Shown here piece by piece: positions 24,001 through 32,608 of a DNA stretch of 64,000 nt. Source of the DNA: Ovis canadensis (Eukaryota; Chordata; Mammalia; Artiodactyla; Bovidae); assembly GCF_042477335.2 (NCBI RefSeq), contig NC_091251.1, positions 91,589,501 through 91,653,500 on the forward strand, written 5' to 3'. Made by a program: the position numbers and the translations under genes. How positions within the stretch are numbered: position 1 is the first letter of the stretch; each line of letters begins with the position of its first letter. The notes beneath the pieces are model-generated. The model saw only the letters and a list, made by a program, of their open reading frames with translations. It ran no database searches and had not been told where the DNA came from.

Positions 24001-27000
24001 ATGGTGTGGGAAAAAGTGTTCTGAAACTATTTCAGATATGTTACAGGGTTAAGGAAATGAGTAGATGTGCTGCTGTTGGTGAAACCAGAGTCCTCACTGA
24101 GGAAGAAGGGATATGCAAACAGGGAATGAGGGAAAGCAAGAAAGAACCCCTGCAGGGGTAGATTGGAACTGGAGCTATTGGAATCATGATTTTGGAAACT
24201 TGTGTGTGTATGTGTACATATATACATGTGTGTTTACATATATGTGGGTGTATGTCATAGCTGTGTGTGTAGAGAGGGCCTAGAAGTACAGACACCCCAC
24301 TGGCAATGAGCATATCAGGGCTCTTCAAAGAAAGGACTGATTTTAGGATGAGGCAGGGTAAGTATAAAGTGAGCTTGAAATATCTAGTGCTCAAAATATA
24401 TATGAATAAAAAAGATGGGATCGTCACAGGATATAGGAACCAGCTTGAAGGGGTTTCCATTGGCCGGATCTCGGACAGTTTGTCCACTGAGATGATGAAG
24501 AACAGCAATAAAGCATAAACCATTAAAAAAAAAGGAGGGGGGGGGAGTTAGTGCGCACATCCACACGAGAGAAAGATGAAAGAGGGGAGGGGGCATTTGC
24601 TTCCAGCAGAACGCTAAATACTGGGAAACATGAAAGCAGTTGGACTTGGACATTTTTGCAACCTTTCTAGTAAAAATTGGCTCAGGCCAGAATCATCAAT
24701 GAATGTTAGATCTAGGGGATATGTTTTGATTTGCTTATTAGTTGCAAAGGGGGAAAAAAGTAACTAAATGAAGAAATCAGACAATACCTTGATCAGATGA
24801 TCAAGATTAATGTCACTGGTATTCTGCTTCAGTGTGTACAGAAAGTTCCTTTTAGATCAGCCTCCCTGCAGGTAACTATAAATTTTAGACAGAGTTTTGA
24901 AAACCCACTGTCTGAAGACACTAGAGAGTCACCTAAAGGAGGCAAATTCTGGAAGGGAGTCTACACTGGGAACTGATTTTTACAGCGTTTAGTTCCTGTT
25001 TCTGCTTTTAGCAGTCAGTGCCTATGGGGTAGCCAACTGATAGAAGAGTCTTTCTGGCCTAAAGAGGACAGAGTTCAAGGTAACTACAGTCACTGCAAAG
25101 TGAGAGGAGAATCTTAGAAAGGAGACAGACAGAGAAAGTCAGCCCTAAATTCTGTGTATAAACTAGCCAAGTCTCTGGCTAAGCCCTGAACCATGCTTTC
25201 TTGGGCAGACTCCAGGCAGGTCTGCTAAAGATGAAAGAACTAAGCTGAGACTTAGGCAGCTGCCCAGAGACAGAATTTGCAGTTTGAGCCAAATCAAGTT
25301 ACTTTAAAGCAAAGCAAAAAAGAAATCAACATTCTTTGGAGGAATGTAATAGAATCCATGGTATCCACAAGATAACGTTTACAGTGTCCAAGATGTAGTC
25401 CAGAATTCACACCACCAGTGAGCAGCAGGTGTACATCCTGTGCGTCTGGATGTGATCGGCTGAGAAGCGGCACCTATGTAGTATTCCATCCAAGAATGCT
25501 TTTCTAAGGACACATCAGACAGATCCAAAAGTAAGGACCACTCTGTTAAAGAACAAGAAAGGTGCAGGGAGGGGAATGTACTCTTCAGATATATCAACGT
25601 CACAGAAGTCAAAGGCGGAGAAAATGTTTCAGATTAAAGGAGACTAAAGAGATAGTCATAGCTAAGTGTAACATGCAGTCTTAGACTGGATTCTTCCTGG
25701 AAAAGGAAATATGCTCAGAAAGTTATTCTTGGGCAATTGACAAAAGTAAAATATGCAAGAGAGTAGAAGAAAATCTCAATGGTATTTACTGAATTTGATA
25801 ACTTTACTGTGATTATGTAAGAAGATATCCTTTCCCATCAGAAATACACACTGAAGGATCTAAGGATAGTTAACGAGTAGTATAAAGTGTAGTATACTCT
25901 TAAATGGTATATTCCAGGAAAGGAAATGTATGTGTGTAGTGTGGAGAGAGAACAAGAGAGCCTAAGTATAGATGATAAGGCAAGTATGGCAAATGTTGGA
26001 CAGGGTGTTAAAGAAACTGGTTTAACTGGACTGGACAGTGAGAAATACGATGTATCAGTTGATGTAGAGCTCAAGAACCTACTTAATAGAGCAGTTTGGA
26101 TTGAATTTGAAAAGTAGCAGATTCTTAATGTGTTAGCTGACCCATCAAAAGAGTGATGAGTTAGGAAGATGATTCTGACAAGGACGTGTAAGATGAATTT
26201 GGTTCGGGAGAAATGGGAGTAAGAGGAGACATCCAGATCTACTGCTAGTTTAGGGGTTGGAGAAGGGGTTGTTTGGGTGGATAGAAATTTAGGTTAGGAT
26301 GGTGGCAGTAAATGGACATAGGCAAATGTAACAGACGTTTTGATGTTGGAATAAAGATAAAGTTGCAGGAGGCTGAGGAGTGGGCAGGCGGAGGCAATGG
26401 CAATGAGACTGGTCTAGAGAGCAGTGGCCAGAGGCTGCAGAGCAGGCTTCTTGGAGAGGTGGAGTGGCAAGGGGTGTGAGGCAGCTAGGGTGACATCTTG
26501 CCCATCCAGGGAAGGCTGGGTCAAATGAAGAGTTCCCATCTGCCCGTCTCTTCAGGACAGGAGAAATTTCTAAGTGTTTGAAGCAAAAGGAAAAAGACAA
26601 TAGTAAGGAAAGTAATAATAGTCTTCTTAAAACAGCTTTCAAAGAATTCTTCCACCTCCAGGTGAATGTTCTACTAGTTTCTGTTCCCGTTGCTCCATGG
26701 CTGACTTGCCTATTTTTTACTTCAGATCCAGAAACAGCAAGGCCCAGCAATTCCAAAATCACCACCACGCTGGGTCTGGTCGTCCATGCTGCAGGTAGGT
26801 TCAGATTGCAGTGGGACCCCTTTCTTTTCTGTCACACAGGTACCATCCACAGGAACCTTCTGGAGAAGGGGCTGTTTAAGGAAGTCCTCCGACAGAAGCA
26901 TGAACCCCAGTGTACTCAGTGTCAGGGGGTTGTAAGCTAAGAATGGTTTTTATGTTTCTAATCAGATGAAAAAATAATTCATGGCACATGAAAATTACAT

Positions 27001-30000
27001 GATGTTCAAATCTCCGTGTCCATGAGTGAAGCTGTATTGGAATACAGCCATGGCCACCTGTTTACGTATAATCTGTGGCTACTTTCACACAACAGTGGTA
27101 GAGCTGAGTAGTTGCAAGAGACCAAATGGCTCACAAAGGCTAAACTATTTCCTGTCTGGCCCTTTAAGAGAAGTTTGGTGACCTTTTCCCTAGGACCTCA
27201 TCTTGAACACTTCTGTACTGAATAGCCTTGCTGCCTGTTATCTACCCAGAATGCCAGTTGAGGCAGGGGTGGGCTGTAGGGTCTCAGCAGTGTCTCAGCA
27301 GAAGTCTCAGCAGTGCTGACTGGGAGCACCTTTGAATCATAACCACAACCAGTCCCAGTTGTAGGGGTCTGTAAGTGACAAAAGCACGTGAAAGGTGACA
27401 CCCTGTTATCTGGACTTAATGCATGCTTTTCTAACAAAAAATTCATCCATTCAGCCAGTGTTCACTCATTACGTATAAATCATCTATGCTGTCGTGGTAT
27501 CGCTGCTTTTTCACCTGCAAGATGCAGAGATGCCTCCTTTGAAATTTCTTGCTTTTTCTATTATTGCAGTTTAACTGATTAGTCAGTAGATTTTTGAATG
27601 TCATACTTTTTCAACAGTAGCAACAATAACTGGCATATTAAATATCAGATAGCACCTGTGCTAAGCTCCTCACATGTTACCTCATGAAAACCTTAGAAAT
27701 ATGTACTTTATTGAACCCATTTTAGAAATGAGAAAGCTAAGGTTCAGAAAGCTTAAGTAACCTTCTCAGAGCCTGGTCCAGTTCTATCTAACTCTGAAGC
27801 CCACACACCCACCACACTATTATAGTTGTTATTTATAGTGTTTTATGTTTCATTTTTTCCAAATTTAGCTGACGGTGTTGCTTTGGGAGCAGCAGCTTCT
27901 ACTTCACAAACTAGTGTCCAGTTAATTGTGTTTGTGGCAATAATGCTACATAAGGTAAGCAGAACTTTGGTGTAGATTTGTTGTGGGCTGAACCTGTAAT
28001 TAAAACTTCTCTTTGGTCTTTGTGTTTTTCTGGAATGCAAAGGTTTTTGTAGTTACTTTCTTAACTGCTGTTCACCTTAGAGAATTTAATAAATCTGTTT
28101 AAAACTGGATTTTTTGCTACCATTTTATTAAACTTGTAAGTTGAAGGGATTTTATTTTTTATGGTGTATACACAAACTGTTATGTCCACTACAGATTTCT
28201 GTATTTCATGGTAATTTTTGTTCATAAATATTTTTCCTTTCTTGTACTTAACTATTTCACATAGACTCACACACACACAAATGGGACGTTTTCTAGCTTA
28301 GAACATTAATTCCTAAAAGGCAGAGCTCAGACTTAGTGTTTGTTATACTTGGTTTTCTTGTATGATAATAATTTATTCAAATGACAGGTACTTCATCATG
28401 TAGAAGCAATCCAAATTTCTAGACTAATAAGGGATAGTTTTTCTTTTCCAGGCACCAGCTGCTTTTGGGTTAGTTTCCTTCTTAATGCATGCGGGCCTCG
28501 AGCGGAATCGAATCAGAAAGCACTTACTCGTCTTTGCACTGGCAGCACCAGTTATGTCCATGGTGACATACTTAGGACTGAGTAAGGTAAGTCTGACTCA
28601 AGCTTATCTGGACAAGTACCTAACTCCTTGTGATCCACCAAAACGTATGGTCTCTTATGTTGAAGTTTTCAATTAAATTACTGCCTCAAGCTAAAAAGAA
28701 AATTCAACTCAAAAGCCTGTGCTGTACAAAGTGTACATCTTAATTCCAAGTCAATCCTCTTCATAAATTTAGAACATTTTCTTATCCATTTAATTAAAAA
28801 AACTTCTTTCCCATCAGTTCCAAAAATATTTGCACAAATACATGATCTTTAAAATAATCCAATTTAAAGCTCATCAGACATGCTAGTTATATTTAACTGG
28901 TACATAATAAGTACAACAGTATGGATTTAATGTTTCAGTGAGCATAGGAAGTGTGGGTAACGAGTTTGCAGCAGCTTTAAGAGCAGTAGGGAATGAGCAG
29001 AGATCTCTATATTCAGCTAAGACTCAGGTTCTTCCACTCCCGGCTCTCCTATCACTGCATATTAAGTACCCACGTCTTTGTCATCACACTGGTCGTGCCT
29101 CCAGTCCTGAAGTGCATGTGTCATTCGCCACATCAGACCCCAGGCGTTCTGCTCTGTTGCTCCAGTTAGGCCTTCCTGCGCCTTATTATTCTGTCCACAG
29201 GGCTGCAGTTCTTAACAACAACCCTTCCCGTTTTACTTAAATATCAGTTGGCAGGCGACAGAGGAAAATCTTAGAACCAAACCAACTTAGGGCTTTCCCC
29301 CACACTCTCTGAAGATCACTGATTCTTCTGAGTGTTATTCAGTTCGTATTGATATAGAAAAGCTTGCAGTGAAAGGAACATGAGAAATGAAATGGTTAAA
29401 GAGTGGTTAAGTTCCTGTCAGTCAAGGCTGATCTGGATCGCTAACACCTCATTGTTCACCTGAAGAGCTTTATCTTCTTTTAGTCAGTGAGTAATAATGC
29501 ATAGTTCCCTTTTAAATATTATCCTGTTTATCACTTCACTGATCAATGTAAGTTTCTAGAACTTTTGACAAAAAAATGTGATAATTTTGGAGGCACGGAG
29601 TTACAGGTTACATTTATGGCACGTTCTTAAATTTTCAGTTACTTGTCTTAGTCTGTAGGGCCACATTTTTAATTTAAAAAAAAGATGGAAATTAGTTGTG
29701 TAAAGATTAGCTTTTGAGATATTTCTAGGCTCTGTGCGGGCAGGTACTGCATCTCAGTTATCACTGTATCTCAGGCCCTGGCCTAGAGCTTGGTGCATAT
29801 GGGAGGTCTGTTCATATTAGTAGAACAAATGAATGTATCAAATTTGATATCTGCGTTAATGCTGTTGATTCCATCTTAATAATCTTGAAGTTTGTTTGTA
29901 AAAGTAATCCCAAGTGGCTCAGTACGTTAAGAATCCGCCTGATATCAAGGTTCCCCACTTCCCAAATCACACCAGTTATGAATATCGGGTGCTTTCTTTA

Positions 30001-30298
30001 TTATTTTTCTTCCTGACTCTGCATGTTACTTGACTTAATTTTCTTCTCTCTCTCTCTTACTTCACAGAGCAGTAAAGAAGCCCTTTCAGAGGTCAATGCC
30101 ACTGGGGTGGCCATGCTTTTCTCTGCCGGGACCTTTCTTTACGTTGCCACAGTACATGTCCTCCCTGAGGTGGGCGGAATGGGGCACAGCCACAAACCCG
30201 ACCCCACTGGAGGGAGAGGCCTCAGCCGCCTGGAGGTGGCAGCCCTGGTTCTGGGTTGCCTCATCCCCCTCGTTCTGTCAATAGGACATCAGCATTAA
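2981..30298 (+). CDS. SLC39A9: Zinc transporter ZIP9 (SLC39A9), exons 2-7 spliced
   Basis: This encodes a multipass ZIP-family (SLC39) metal transporter. ZIP9 is known to move zinc into the cytosol from the Golgi or across the plasma membrane and is also reported as a membrane androgen receptor. The join is 2981-3089, 20631-20828, 26726-26794, 27869-27954, 28452-28586 and 30068-30298. It gives 275 residues plus stop; adding the 32 expected from the upstream first exon gives 307, the known length. Visible hallmarks are a hydrophobic segment starting [14 protein letters not shown], a histidine-rich cytosolic loop HEHEHSHDH, the membrane motif HAAADGVALG, then HKAPAAFG in the next helix. A sequon NAT falls at about residue 241, and the protein ends in GHQH. 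All exon phases agree and no frameshift or internal stop is seen. Identification is by recall of the human protein, to which the translation is nearly identical outside the loop. Confidence 0.97.
3445..3814 (-). mobile_element. CHR-type SINE with TSD
   Basis: This is an antisense CHR-family SINE at about 3461-3800, ending CACTGAGCCACCAGGGAAGC, with its T-rich tail complement at the left. The flanks share TCAAGGACTC(C)TTTA at 3445-3459 and 3801-3814, a target-site duplication with one indel. Confidence 0.85.
3863..4481 (+). mobile_element. BovB LINE 3' fragment
   Basis: It encodes the C-terminal part of BovB ORF2p without interruption for 198 codons. Landmarks are [47 protein letters not shown] and [10 protein letters not shown]. 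It ends with the characteristic GAACTGAACTGAACTGAA repeat. It lacks endonuclease and polymerase motifs. It is well preserved, hence probably young. Confidence 0.93.
4782..5078 (-). mobile_element. Bov-A2-type dimeric SINE with CTG microsatellite
   Basis: Two related antisense monomers lie head to tail (about 4800-4920 and 4960-5078). Each reads GTCGTGTC(C/T)GAC near its left end. A CTG repeat at 4785-4799 marks the 3' tail of the sense strand, as is usual for Bov-A2. The monomers are joined by an AAAGTGAAAGTGAAGTCGC linker. Confidence 0.88.
5287..5790. mobile_element. Possible hAT-type DNA transposon remnant
   Basis: The left side reads GCAGTGGTTTCCACTC and the right side TTTGGGAAACACTAGAG, which look like degraded terminal inverted repeats of a MER1-group (hAT-Charlie) element. 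There is no coding capacity. The assignment is tentative. Confidence 0.4.
5979..6050 (+). repeat. A-rich insert flanked by 22-bp duplication
   Basis: An exact 22-bp sequence ending TACATGTGCTTTA occurs at 5979-6000 and 6029-6050. It flanks a 28-bp purine-only-plus-T run (6001-6028) that reads like an LINE/SINE tail (AAATAAATAAAG and AAAAG units). No element body is present between the duplications. Confidence 0.85.
6146..6278 (+). mobile_element. Short CHR-type tRNA-derived SINE
   Basis: The head GGGACTTCCCTAGTGGTCCA, the B-box-like GGGTTTGATCCCTGGTCAGG and an A-rich tail at 6258-6277 are visible. It is a cetartiodactyl tRNA-related SINE. Confidence 0.75.
6313..10436 (+). mobile_element. Near full-length BovB LINE, split by antisense BovB
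   Basis: The outer element occupies about 6313-6715 and 7847-10436, roughly 3.0 kb once the insert is removed. The 5' part encodes the conserved leader ([15 protein letters not shown]) and the start of the endonuclease ([15 protein letters not shown], with stops). The 3' part holds the reverse transcriptase, including [22 protein letters not shown], a YADD catalytic box (about 9667-9678) and the [14 protein letters not shown] to [15 protein letters not shown] end. Several stops and frameshifts show it is inactive. Confidence 0.92.
6716..7846 (-). mobile_element. 5'-truncated BovB inserted antisense in BovB
   Basis: The right-to-left reading starts in the reverse transcriptase ([20 protein letters not shown]), keeps [11 protein letters not shown], and ends in the GAACTGAAC 3' terminus at 6721-6731. 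The outer BovB resumes exactly where it stopped: CCGAAATGCAG on the left, then TGCAGTAATTGAGTGCAATC on the right. A short duplication ATGCAGT is seen at 6716-6722 and 7840-7846, allowing for overlap with element ends. Frames are broken. Confidence 0.92.
10540..10691 (-). mobile_element. Old L1 3' fragment (antisense)
   Basis: The text resembles the complement of mammalian L1 3' sequence (GGATCTGGCTTCTTTTAGTTGGCTTAATG and the following ATCCTGTTGTTTGGTGTATC). It is diverged and short. It is interrupted on the right by a Bov-tA fragment. Confidence 0.45.
10692..10812 (+). mobile_element. Bov-tA SINE 3' half
   Basis: It contains CCAATATTCTTGCCTGGAGA, GGGCTACAGTCCATGGGGTC and GTCGGACACGACTGAGTGAC, and lacks the tRNA-like head. 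Confidence 0.8.
10900..11087 (-). mobile_element. CHR-type SINE fragment (antisense)
   Basis: It ends in the complement of a SINE head (CATTGGACCACCAGGGAAGT). The body includes TTGCAGCGTGTGGGATCTTG. It is diverged. Confidence 0.65.
11088..11558. other. SLC39A9 intron 2, no feature seen
   Basis: A/T-rich intronic DNA without a recognised gene, repeat or conserved motif. Confidence 0.4.
11560..11665. repeat. TA-rich low-complexity tract
   Basis: About 100 bp consists almost only of A and T with repeated TATATAAT-like units (for example TTATATATAATATATAATAT). It is a decayed AT microsatellite. Confidence 0.8.
11789..11867 (-). mobile_element. 57-bp internally deleted BovB insertion with TSD
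   Basis: The insert (about 11800-11856) joins the extreme BovB 3' end (TTCAGTTCAGTCGCTCAGTC) directly to a segment (CCCCTTCTCCTCCTGCCCCC) that normally lies about 125 bp further in, as in the copy at 15243. The insert is flanked by an exact 11-bp duplication, CCTGAACATTT, at 11789-11799 and 11857-11867. Confidence 0.85.
11895..12085. repeat. MIR SINE remnant
   Basis: MIR core-like text is present: CACAACAACCCTCTAAGGTGG, then GAGGTTAAATAATTTGCCCA and CAGGATTTGAACACAGGCTG. It is old and diverged. Confidence 0.7.
12316..12530 (+). mobile_element. Bov-tA SINE
   Basis: It runs from the head GGGCTTCCCTGGTGGCTGAG to the end CACTGAGCGACTAACACTTT, with the usual GGAGAAGGAAATGGC middle. It is nearly complete. 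Confidence 0.88.
12531..13149. other. SLC39A9 intron 2, no feature seen
   Basis: Unremarkable A/T-rich intronic DNA with a poly(A) run at about 12575; no gene or clear repeat. Confidence 0.4.
13150..13850 (-). mobile_element. L1 3' end (antisense), split by a Bov-A SINE
   Basis: The - strand reading gives the L1 ORF2p tail ([23 protein letters not shown], here with substitutions) at about 13690-13850. The L1 3' UTR follows leftward to about 13150. A SINE occupies 13548-13671. Only the last part of the element remains. Confidence 0.85.
13536..13683 (-). mobile_element. Bov-A monomer SINE with 12-bp TSD
   Basis: An antisense Bov-A unit (TGCTGCTAAGTTGCTTCAGT at left, complement of GGAGAAGGAAACGGC at right) lies at 13548-13671. 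It is flanked by the exact duplication TAGTATAGTCTC at 13536-13547 and 13672-13683, inside the older L1. Confidence 0.92.
14182..14268. repeat. TA microsatellite with 40-bp tandem duplication
   Basis: A TA run is followed by AAATAATGTTCCTGACATTT and ATTTGCCA at 14201-14228. The same text with its TA lead-in is repeated exactly at 14229-14268, a 40-bp period. Confidence 0.9.
14269..14684. other. SLC39A9 intron 2, no feature seen
   Basis: A/T-rich DNA. A 69-codon open frame at 14399-14608 has no recognisable family, splice context or composition that would support a gene. Confidence 0.4.
14685..15097 (+). mobile_element. BovB LINE 3' fragment
   Basis: Decayed coding sequence of the BovB ORF2p C-terminus ([21 protein letters not shown] and the following GHLMRR-like region), with stops and frameshifts. 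It ends near ACTTAGCGCCTAAACAACAG. Confidence 0.85.
15243..16275 (-). mobile_element. 5'-truncated BovB LINE
   Basis: The - strand encodes the reverse transcriptase C-terminal half: [46 protein letters not shown], then [20 protein letters not shown]. The two long open segments (16256-15768 and 15862-15344) are offset by a frameshift around 15780-15850. The 3' GTTCAGTTCAGTTC terminus is at 15243. Confidence 0.93.
16404..16607 (-). mobile_element. Bov-tA SINE
   Basis: An antisense copy ending in the complement of the head (CATCTGAGCCACCAGGGAAG). The tRNA-like portion reads CCCAGGGATCAAACCTGTGT. Confidence 0.88.
16884..17080 (+). mobile_element. hAT-Charlie (MER-type) DNA transposon remnant
   Basis: It reads GGGCTGGCAAACTTTTTCTA, then GGGCCAAATAGTAAATATTT, CTTTGTGGGCCATATGG and CAAATGAGCATGGCTG, as in a common non-autonomous hAT family of placental mammals. 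A related copy in the other orientation lies at about 26985-27185. Confidence 0.75.
17081..18079. other. SLC39A9 intron 2, no feature seen
   Basis: Nothing beyond ordinary intronic DNA could be supported here. Confidence 0.4.
18425..18640 (-). mobile_element. Bov-tA SINE inside L1
   Basis: An antisense, nearly full copy: left AGTCACTTCAGTCGTGTCC, right CACCACCTGGGAAGCCC (complement of the head). It is embedded in L1 sequence. Confidence 0.88.
18719..19058 (+). mobile_element. CHR-type SINE with 16-bp TSD inside L1
   Basis: A nearly full-length sense copy (18735-19042) from GGACTTCTCTGGTGGTCCAT to an A/T-rich tail. The flanks AGAAAGATTTCTACCT (18719-18734) and AGAAAGACTTGTACCT (19043-19058) match at 14 of 16 positions, so this is an older insertion. 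Confidence 0.92.
19331..20630. other. SLC39A9 intron 2, 3' end
   Basis: A/T-rich intronic DNA up to the exon 3 acceptor. No gene or clear repeat was recognised apart from simple A runs. Confidence 0.4.
20631..20828 (+). CDS. SLC39A9: SLC39A9 coding exon 3
   Basis: This 198-nt exon encodes residues 70-134 with split codons at both ends. It starts [10 protein letters not shown] and carries the histidine-rich loop ([13 protein letters not shown]), then a transmembrane helix reading [18 protein letters not shown] and the motif SHVHSTD. The acceptor is CTCTAG at 20625-20630; the donor is GTAAGT at 20829. Just before the histidine cluster the reading [10 protein letters not shown] differs from the human form as I recall it, so this loop looks fast-evolving while the helix is conserved. 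Confidence 0.96.
21068..21340 (+). mobile_element. Probable hAT-type DNA transposon remnant
   Basis: The start CAGAAGTTCTTAACCCTTTT and GTGCCATGGAGCCTTTAAGC, followed by A/T-rich text, resembles a MER1-group hAT element. The right end was not defined. Confidence 0.5.
21960..22768 (-). mobile_element. 5'-truncated BovB LINE with 10-bp TSD
   Basis: The - strand encodes the BovB ORF2p C-terminus ([40 protein letters not shown]). The element (about 21970-22758) is flanked by an exact GCAGTACTTC at 21960-21969 and 22759-22768. Inside it, at about 22465-22491, some 25 bp foreign to BovB replaces a few element bases; the same text occurs at about 21677-21702 outside the element. Confidence 0.92.
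22985..23790 (+). mobile_element. Old L1 3' fragment
   Basis: Diverged L1 ORF2-tail-like DNA (GAATGCAAATCGAAGTTCCA, AGCCAGAAATCCCACTGCTA, then TTGTTTGCCATTGTAAAACC). It is too decayed to translate. Confidence 0.6.
23791..26725. other. SLC39A9 intron 3, mostly featureless
   Basis: There is a short TG-rich patch at about 24199-24270 and a G-run at about 24536-24547. Several open frames of 60-160 codons occur on either strand, but none has a recognisable domain or splice-bounded structure. Parts may be very old repeats. Confidence 0.4.
26726..26794 (+). CDS. SLC39A9: SLC39A9 coding exon 4
   Basis: This 69-nt exon encodes residues 136-157, reading [10 protein letters not shown] then [12 protein letters not shown]. 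It supplies the first half of the helix that holds the conserved ZIP histidine; the rest of the HAAADG motif comes from exon 5. The acceptor is TTCAG at 26721-26725; the donor is GTAGGT at 26795. Phases at both ends match the neighbouring exons. Confidence 0.96.
26985..27185 (-). mobile_element. hAT-Charlie (MER-type) remnant
   Basis: The complement shows the same family as 16884-17080. On the + strand: GTATTGGAATACAGCCATGG, then ACTATTTCCTGTCTGGCCCT near the right end. Confidence 0.7.
27655..27815. repeat. MIR SINE remnant
   Basis: MIR core text is present: CACATGTTACCTCATGAAAA, CCATTTTAGAAATGAGAAAG and GGTTCAGAAAGCTTAAGTAA. It is in SLC39A9 intron 4. Confidence 0.65.
27869..27954 (+). CDS. 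SLC39A9: SLC39A9 coding exon 5
   Basis: This 86-nt exon encodes residues 159-186. It completes the HAAADGVALG metal-transport motif and continues [10 protein letters not shown], then the hydrophobic [11 protein letters not shown] that starts the next helix. The acceptor is TTTAG at 27864-27868; the donor is GTAAGC at 27955. It leaves in phase 0. Confidence 0.96.
28452..28586 (+). CDS. SLC39A9: SLC39A9 coding exon 6
   Basis: This 135-nt exon in phase 0 at both ends encodes residues 187-231. [16 protein letters not shown] completes the HKAPAAFG helix. A basic turn ERNRIRKH follows, then another transmembrane helix ([19 protein letters not shown]). The acceptor is CCAG at 28448-28451; the donor is GTAAGT at 28587. 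The frame stays open into the intron until 28676, which would give a shorter product if the donor were skipped. Confidence 0.96.
29725..29840 (+). repeat. L2 LINE 3' end remnant
   Basis: Text resembles the L2 terminus: GTGCGGGCAGGTACTGCATC, then GGCCTAGAGCTTGGTGCATA and GAACAAATGAATGTATC. It is in intron 6. Confidence 0.55.
30068..30298 (+). CDS. SLC39A9: SLC39A9 coding exon 7 (last coding exon)
   Basis: This encodes residues 232-307 and stop codon TAA at 30296-30298. It begins [13 protein letters not shown], with the NAT sequon on the presumed lumenal or extracellular side. The hydrophobic [20 protein letters not shown] follows, then a loop [11 protein letters not shown] and the last helix [20 protein letters not shown]. 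The acceptor is CACAG at 30063-30067 after a CT-rich tract. Confidence 0.97.
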   Translation, partial: SSKEALSEVNATGVAMLFSAGTFLYVATVHVLPEVGGMGHSHKPDPTGGRGLSRLEVAALVLGCLIPLVLSIGHQH

Positions 30299-32608
30299 CT
30301 GGTGAGGGTCCAGCCTCGGTCCATGGCCGTTCGCCATTCAGTGAGAACAGCCGGCACGTGACAGACACTCACTTCCTCAGTCTCTCGTCTCGCCTCGCCC
30401 ATCTCCACCTGTATTGCTAAAGAGTCCGGAGGGAGGTGAGATGAAAACCTGGAGTGACGGAAAGCTTTTCAAGTAGAAACAACACACCTCGAAGGATACA
30501 GACATTCCGTTGTGTTGTCTTTTCAAGGGCCCTTGGCATTTTGAGTTTCGATGTTTCCCTTAACCCTATTCTCAGGGAAGATGGAATTTAGTTTTAAGGA
30601 AAAGTGGAGAACTTCCTACTCATAATGAAATAATTATGAAAGTACAGTATTCTGTAATTAAGCTAAATCTCTTAGTTTAGAGGCTCTGCCACTTTATCCA
30701 TTGATTTTTTAACATGGTTCTCACCGTGTAAGACTGGTGCTTTAGCATCTATGCCACTTGCCTTGAATGAAGGTCATGATGCCCACTGTGTTAGATGCTA
30801 AAGATAAGTAGTTCATCTGGGGCTAGAGTCAAGAAAATGATGGCAAGACACATTGAAAACTGACTTTACACTTGAGAGATCTGGAGAAGCGGGGACATCT
30901 GGGGAGACTGAAACACCCCCTTCAGCACGTGCCTCTCCCCAGAGAGCCTGCCTTCCATCAGATGGGGGAGCAGAGGTGGAATAGCTTTTAAAGAGGTGAC
31001 GTGTTTTATAAACCATTTTTTTTTTCAAGTCCTCCTGTTTGTAGTAGAGGAGCCAAGTTCTAATAGGTTCAGACCAACCTAGGCTTCCCTTGATCCCAAA
31101 GTATCTTTGGAAATTAAGGGGTGTTAAATTTTAAGTGAATTTGGACAGTTATTGACATCTTTGTAGTAACCTTTTTAGAAGAAAGATCACCAAAACCTAC
31201 TTGTCCTTTTTTTGTCTCTTAAATATTTATCTTGGTAGACCAGCAGTCCCTGTGGCAAAATACTCAGTGCCCTTTTGGGACTGCCAGATCAGTATCACGT
31301 AAGCACCTGTAGCAGGGAAGAAAGTCAAGATGTATCACAAATGGGAGGTGTTTGCCTGTTGATTTAAAGCTTATTAAAATCATGTCTTTTGTCTCTTCAT
31401 CTTTTCCGTATTTTATTCCTAACTTTTCCTTCCAGCCCTTCCTCCCTACAATTTGCTGCTTACTGCTGGTGGTGATGCCAATATTTGTGTGAGTTAAGTT
31501 CTCATCAGGACAGCCTCTCCTTGGAACTGTGATGATAAAGATAATATTGTCTCTGTCCTCTGTTCTTTTCAATGAAGTTACCTTTGTGTCAATTGCAGCT
31601 TTGTTAAGCCCTTAAAATGTCAACTTCCTCGTATGTGAGATGATACAATCACTGATACTCTGGTAATTTAAACAATTGAGATATTAAAAATAGTAAGCAG
31701 ACTAGGATAATTTGTCCATATTTGCCAAAAATCCCTGTAAACCTTGTGTTATCAAATAAGTGTATAATATTATATTGTTAATTTATTTTGATTTTCTGTA
31801 CCATTTCAAAACACATTTCATAAAGTGGGAATCAAGACTATTTTTGTCAGGGCATTGGATTTAGGAGTTTGTGAAACATTTTATATAATGCATAAACCAG
31901 CATGCCCAGGATTTCTGTATTTCCTTCTTAGATTTGTCACTGGGTCAGCAGCTGTGGAAAGAGAACTTGTGAGCCCTCTGCTGGCTAGACCAAAGTAGCA
32001 TAAACAGGATCTGGTTTTGGATAGTGGCTGGGAACCCTTGTGAACAGCATAAAAACCAACAGAAGGTGCAGCAGGAAAGTCTAGGTGACTTTCCTGCTAA
32101 CAGCTGGGACTTCAGAGAGTCATGGGGTTTCACCTAGTCCTTCAAAAAGACATGGTTGCCTTGATTCTCCCTGGAAATGTACTTCATTAAATAAATAGCT
32201 CATTTTAGTGTCTGGTCTGGTTTTGAATAGTGGCACTTTTCTATCATATTGTTGTGCAATGATCAGAAATTTGTTCTGCTGGCCAAAGCCTCTTTCTGCA
32301 GTGCCTTGCCATGACACTTAAAAGTTGAGCTAGAATATCTTGACGGGTAGGGCCTTGAACTCTGGCAAGGGCAGAACCATCTAACCTCCAAATTGGCCTT
32401 CCCCTCTGGACTCCACATTAATAAGCAAACCTTTCAAGGCCTATCAGCTCTCAAGAGCTATGGGCTGTCCAAGATTTTAAAACTGCTACCCCAGGAACCA
32501 CTCATTTCCCTCCTGGTCAGCAGGCAGAAATAGCCATACTAATCTTACAGGGCTCAAACGCATCTCTAGGCAGCAGGGTACTGAGCGGCGTGGCAGGGCC
32601 TCCTTCTT

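Noticed and set aside
24041..24523. 160-codon - strand frame in intron 3
   Set aside because: Hydrophobic, biased translation arising from TG/CA-rich DNA; no recognised family.
26289..26768. 159-codon - strand frame overlapping SLC39A9 exon 4
   Set aside because: Low-complexity L/S/P-rich translation running antisense through a real exon; no splice or domain support.
29905..29945. Short match to Bov-tA (AGTGGCTCAGTACGTTAAGA)
   Set aside because: About 35 bp only, with no tRNA-like box or 3' body; too short to call.
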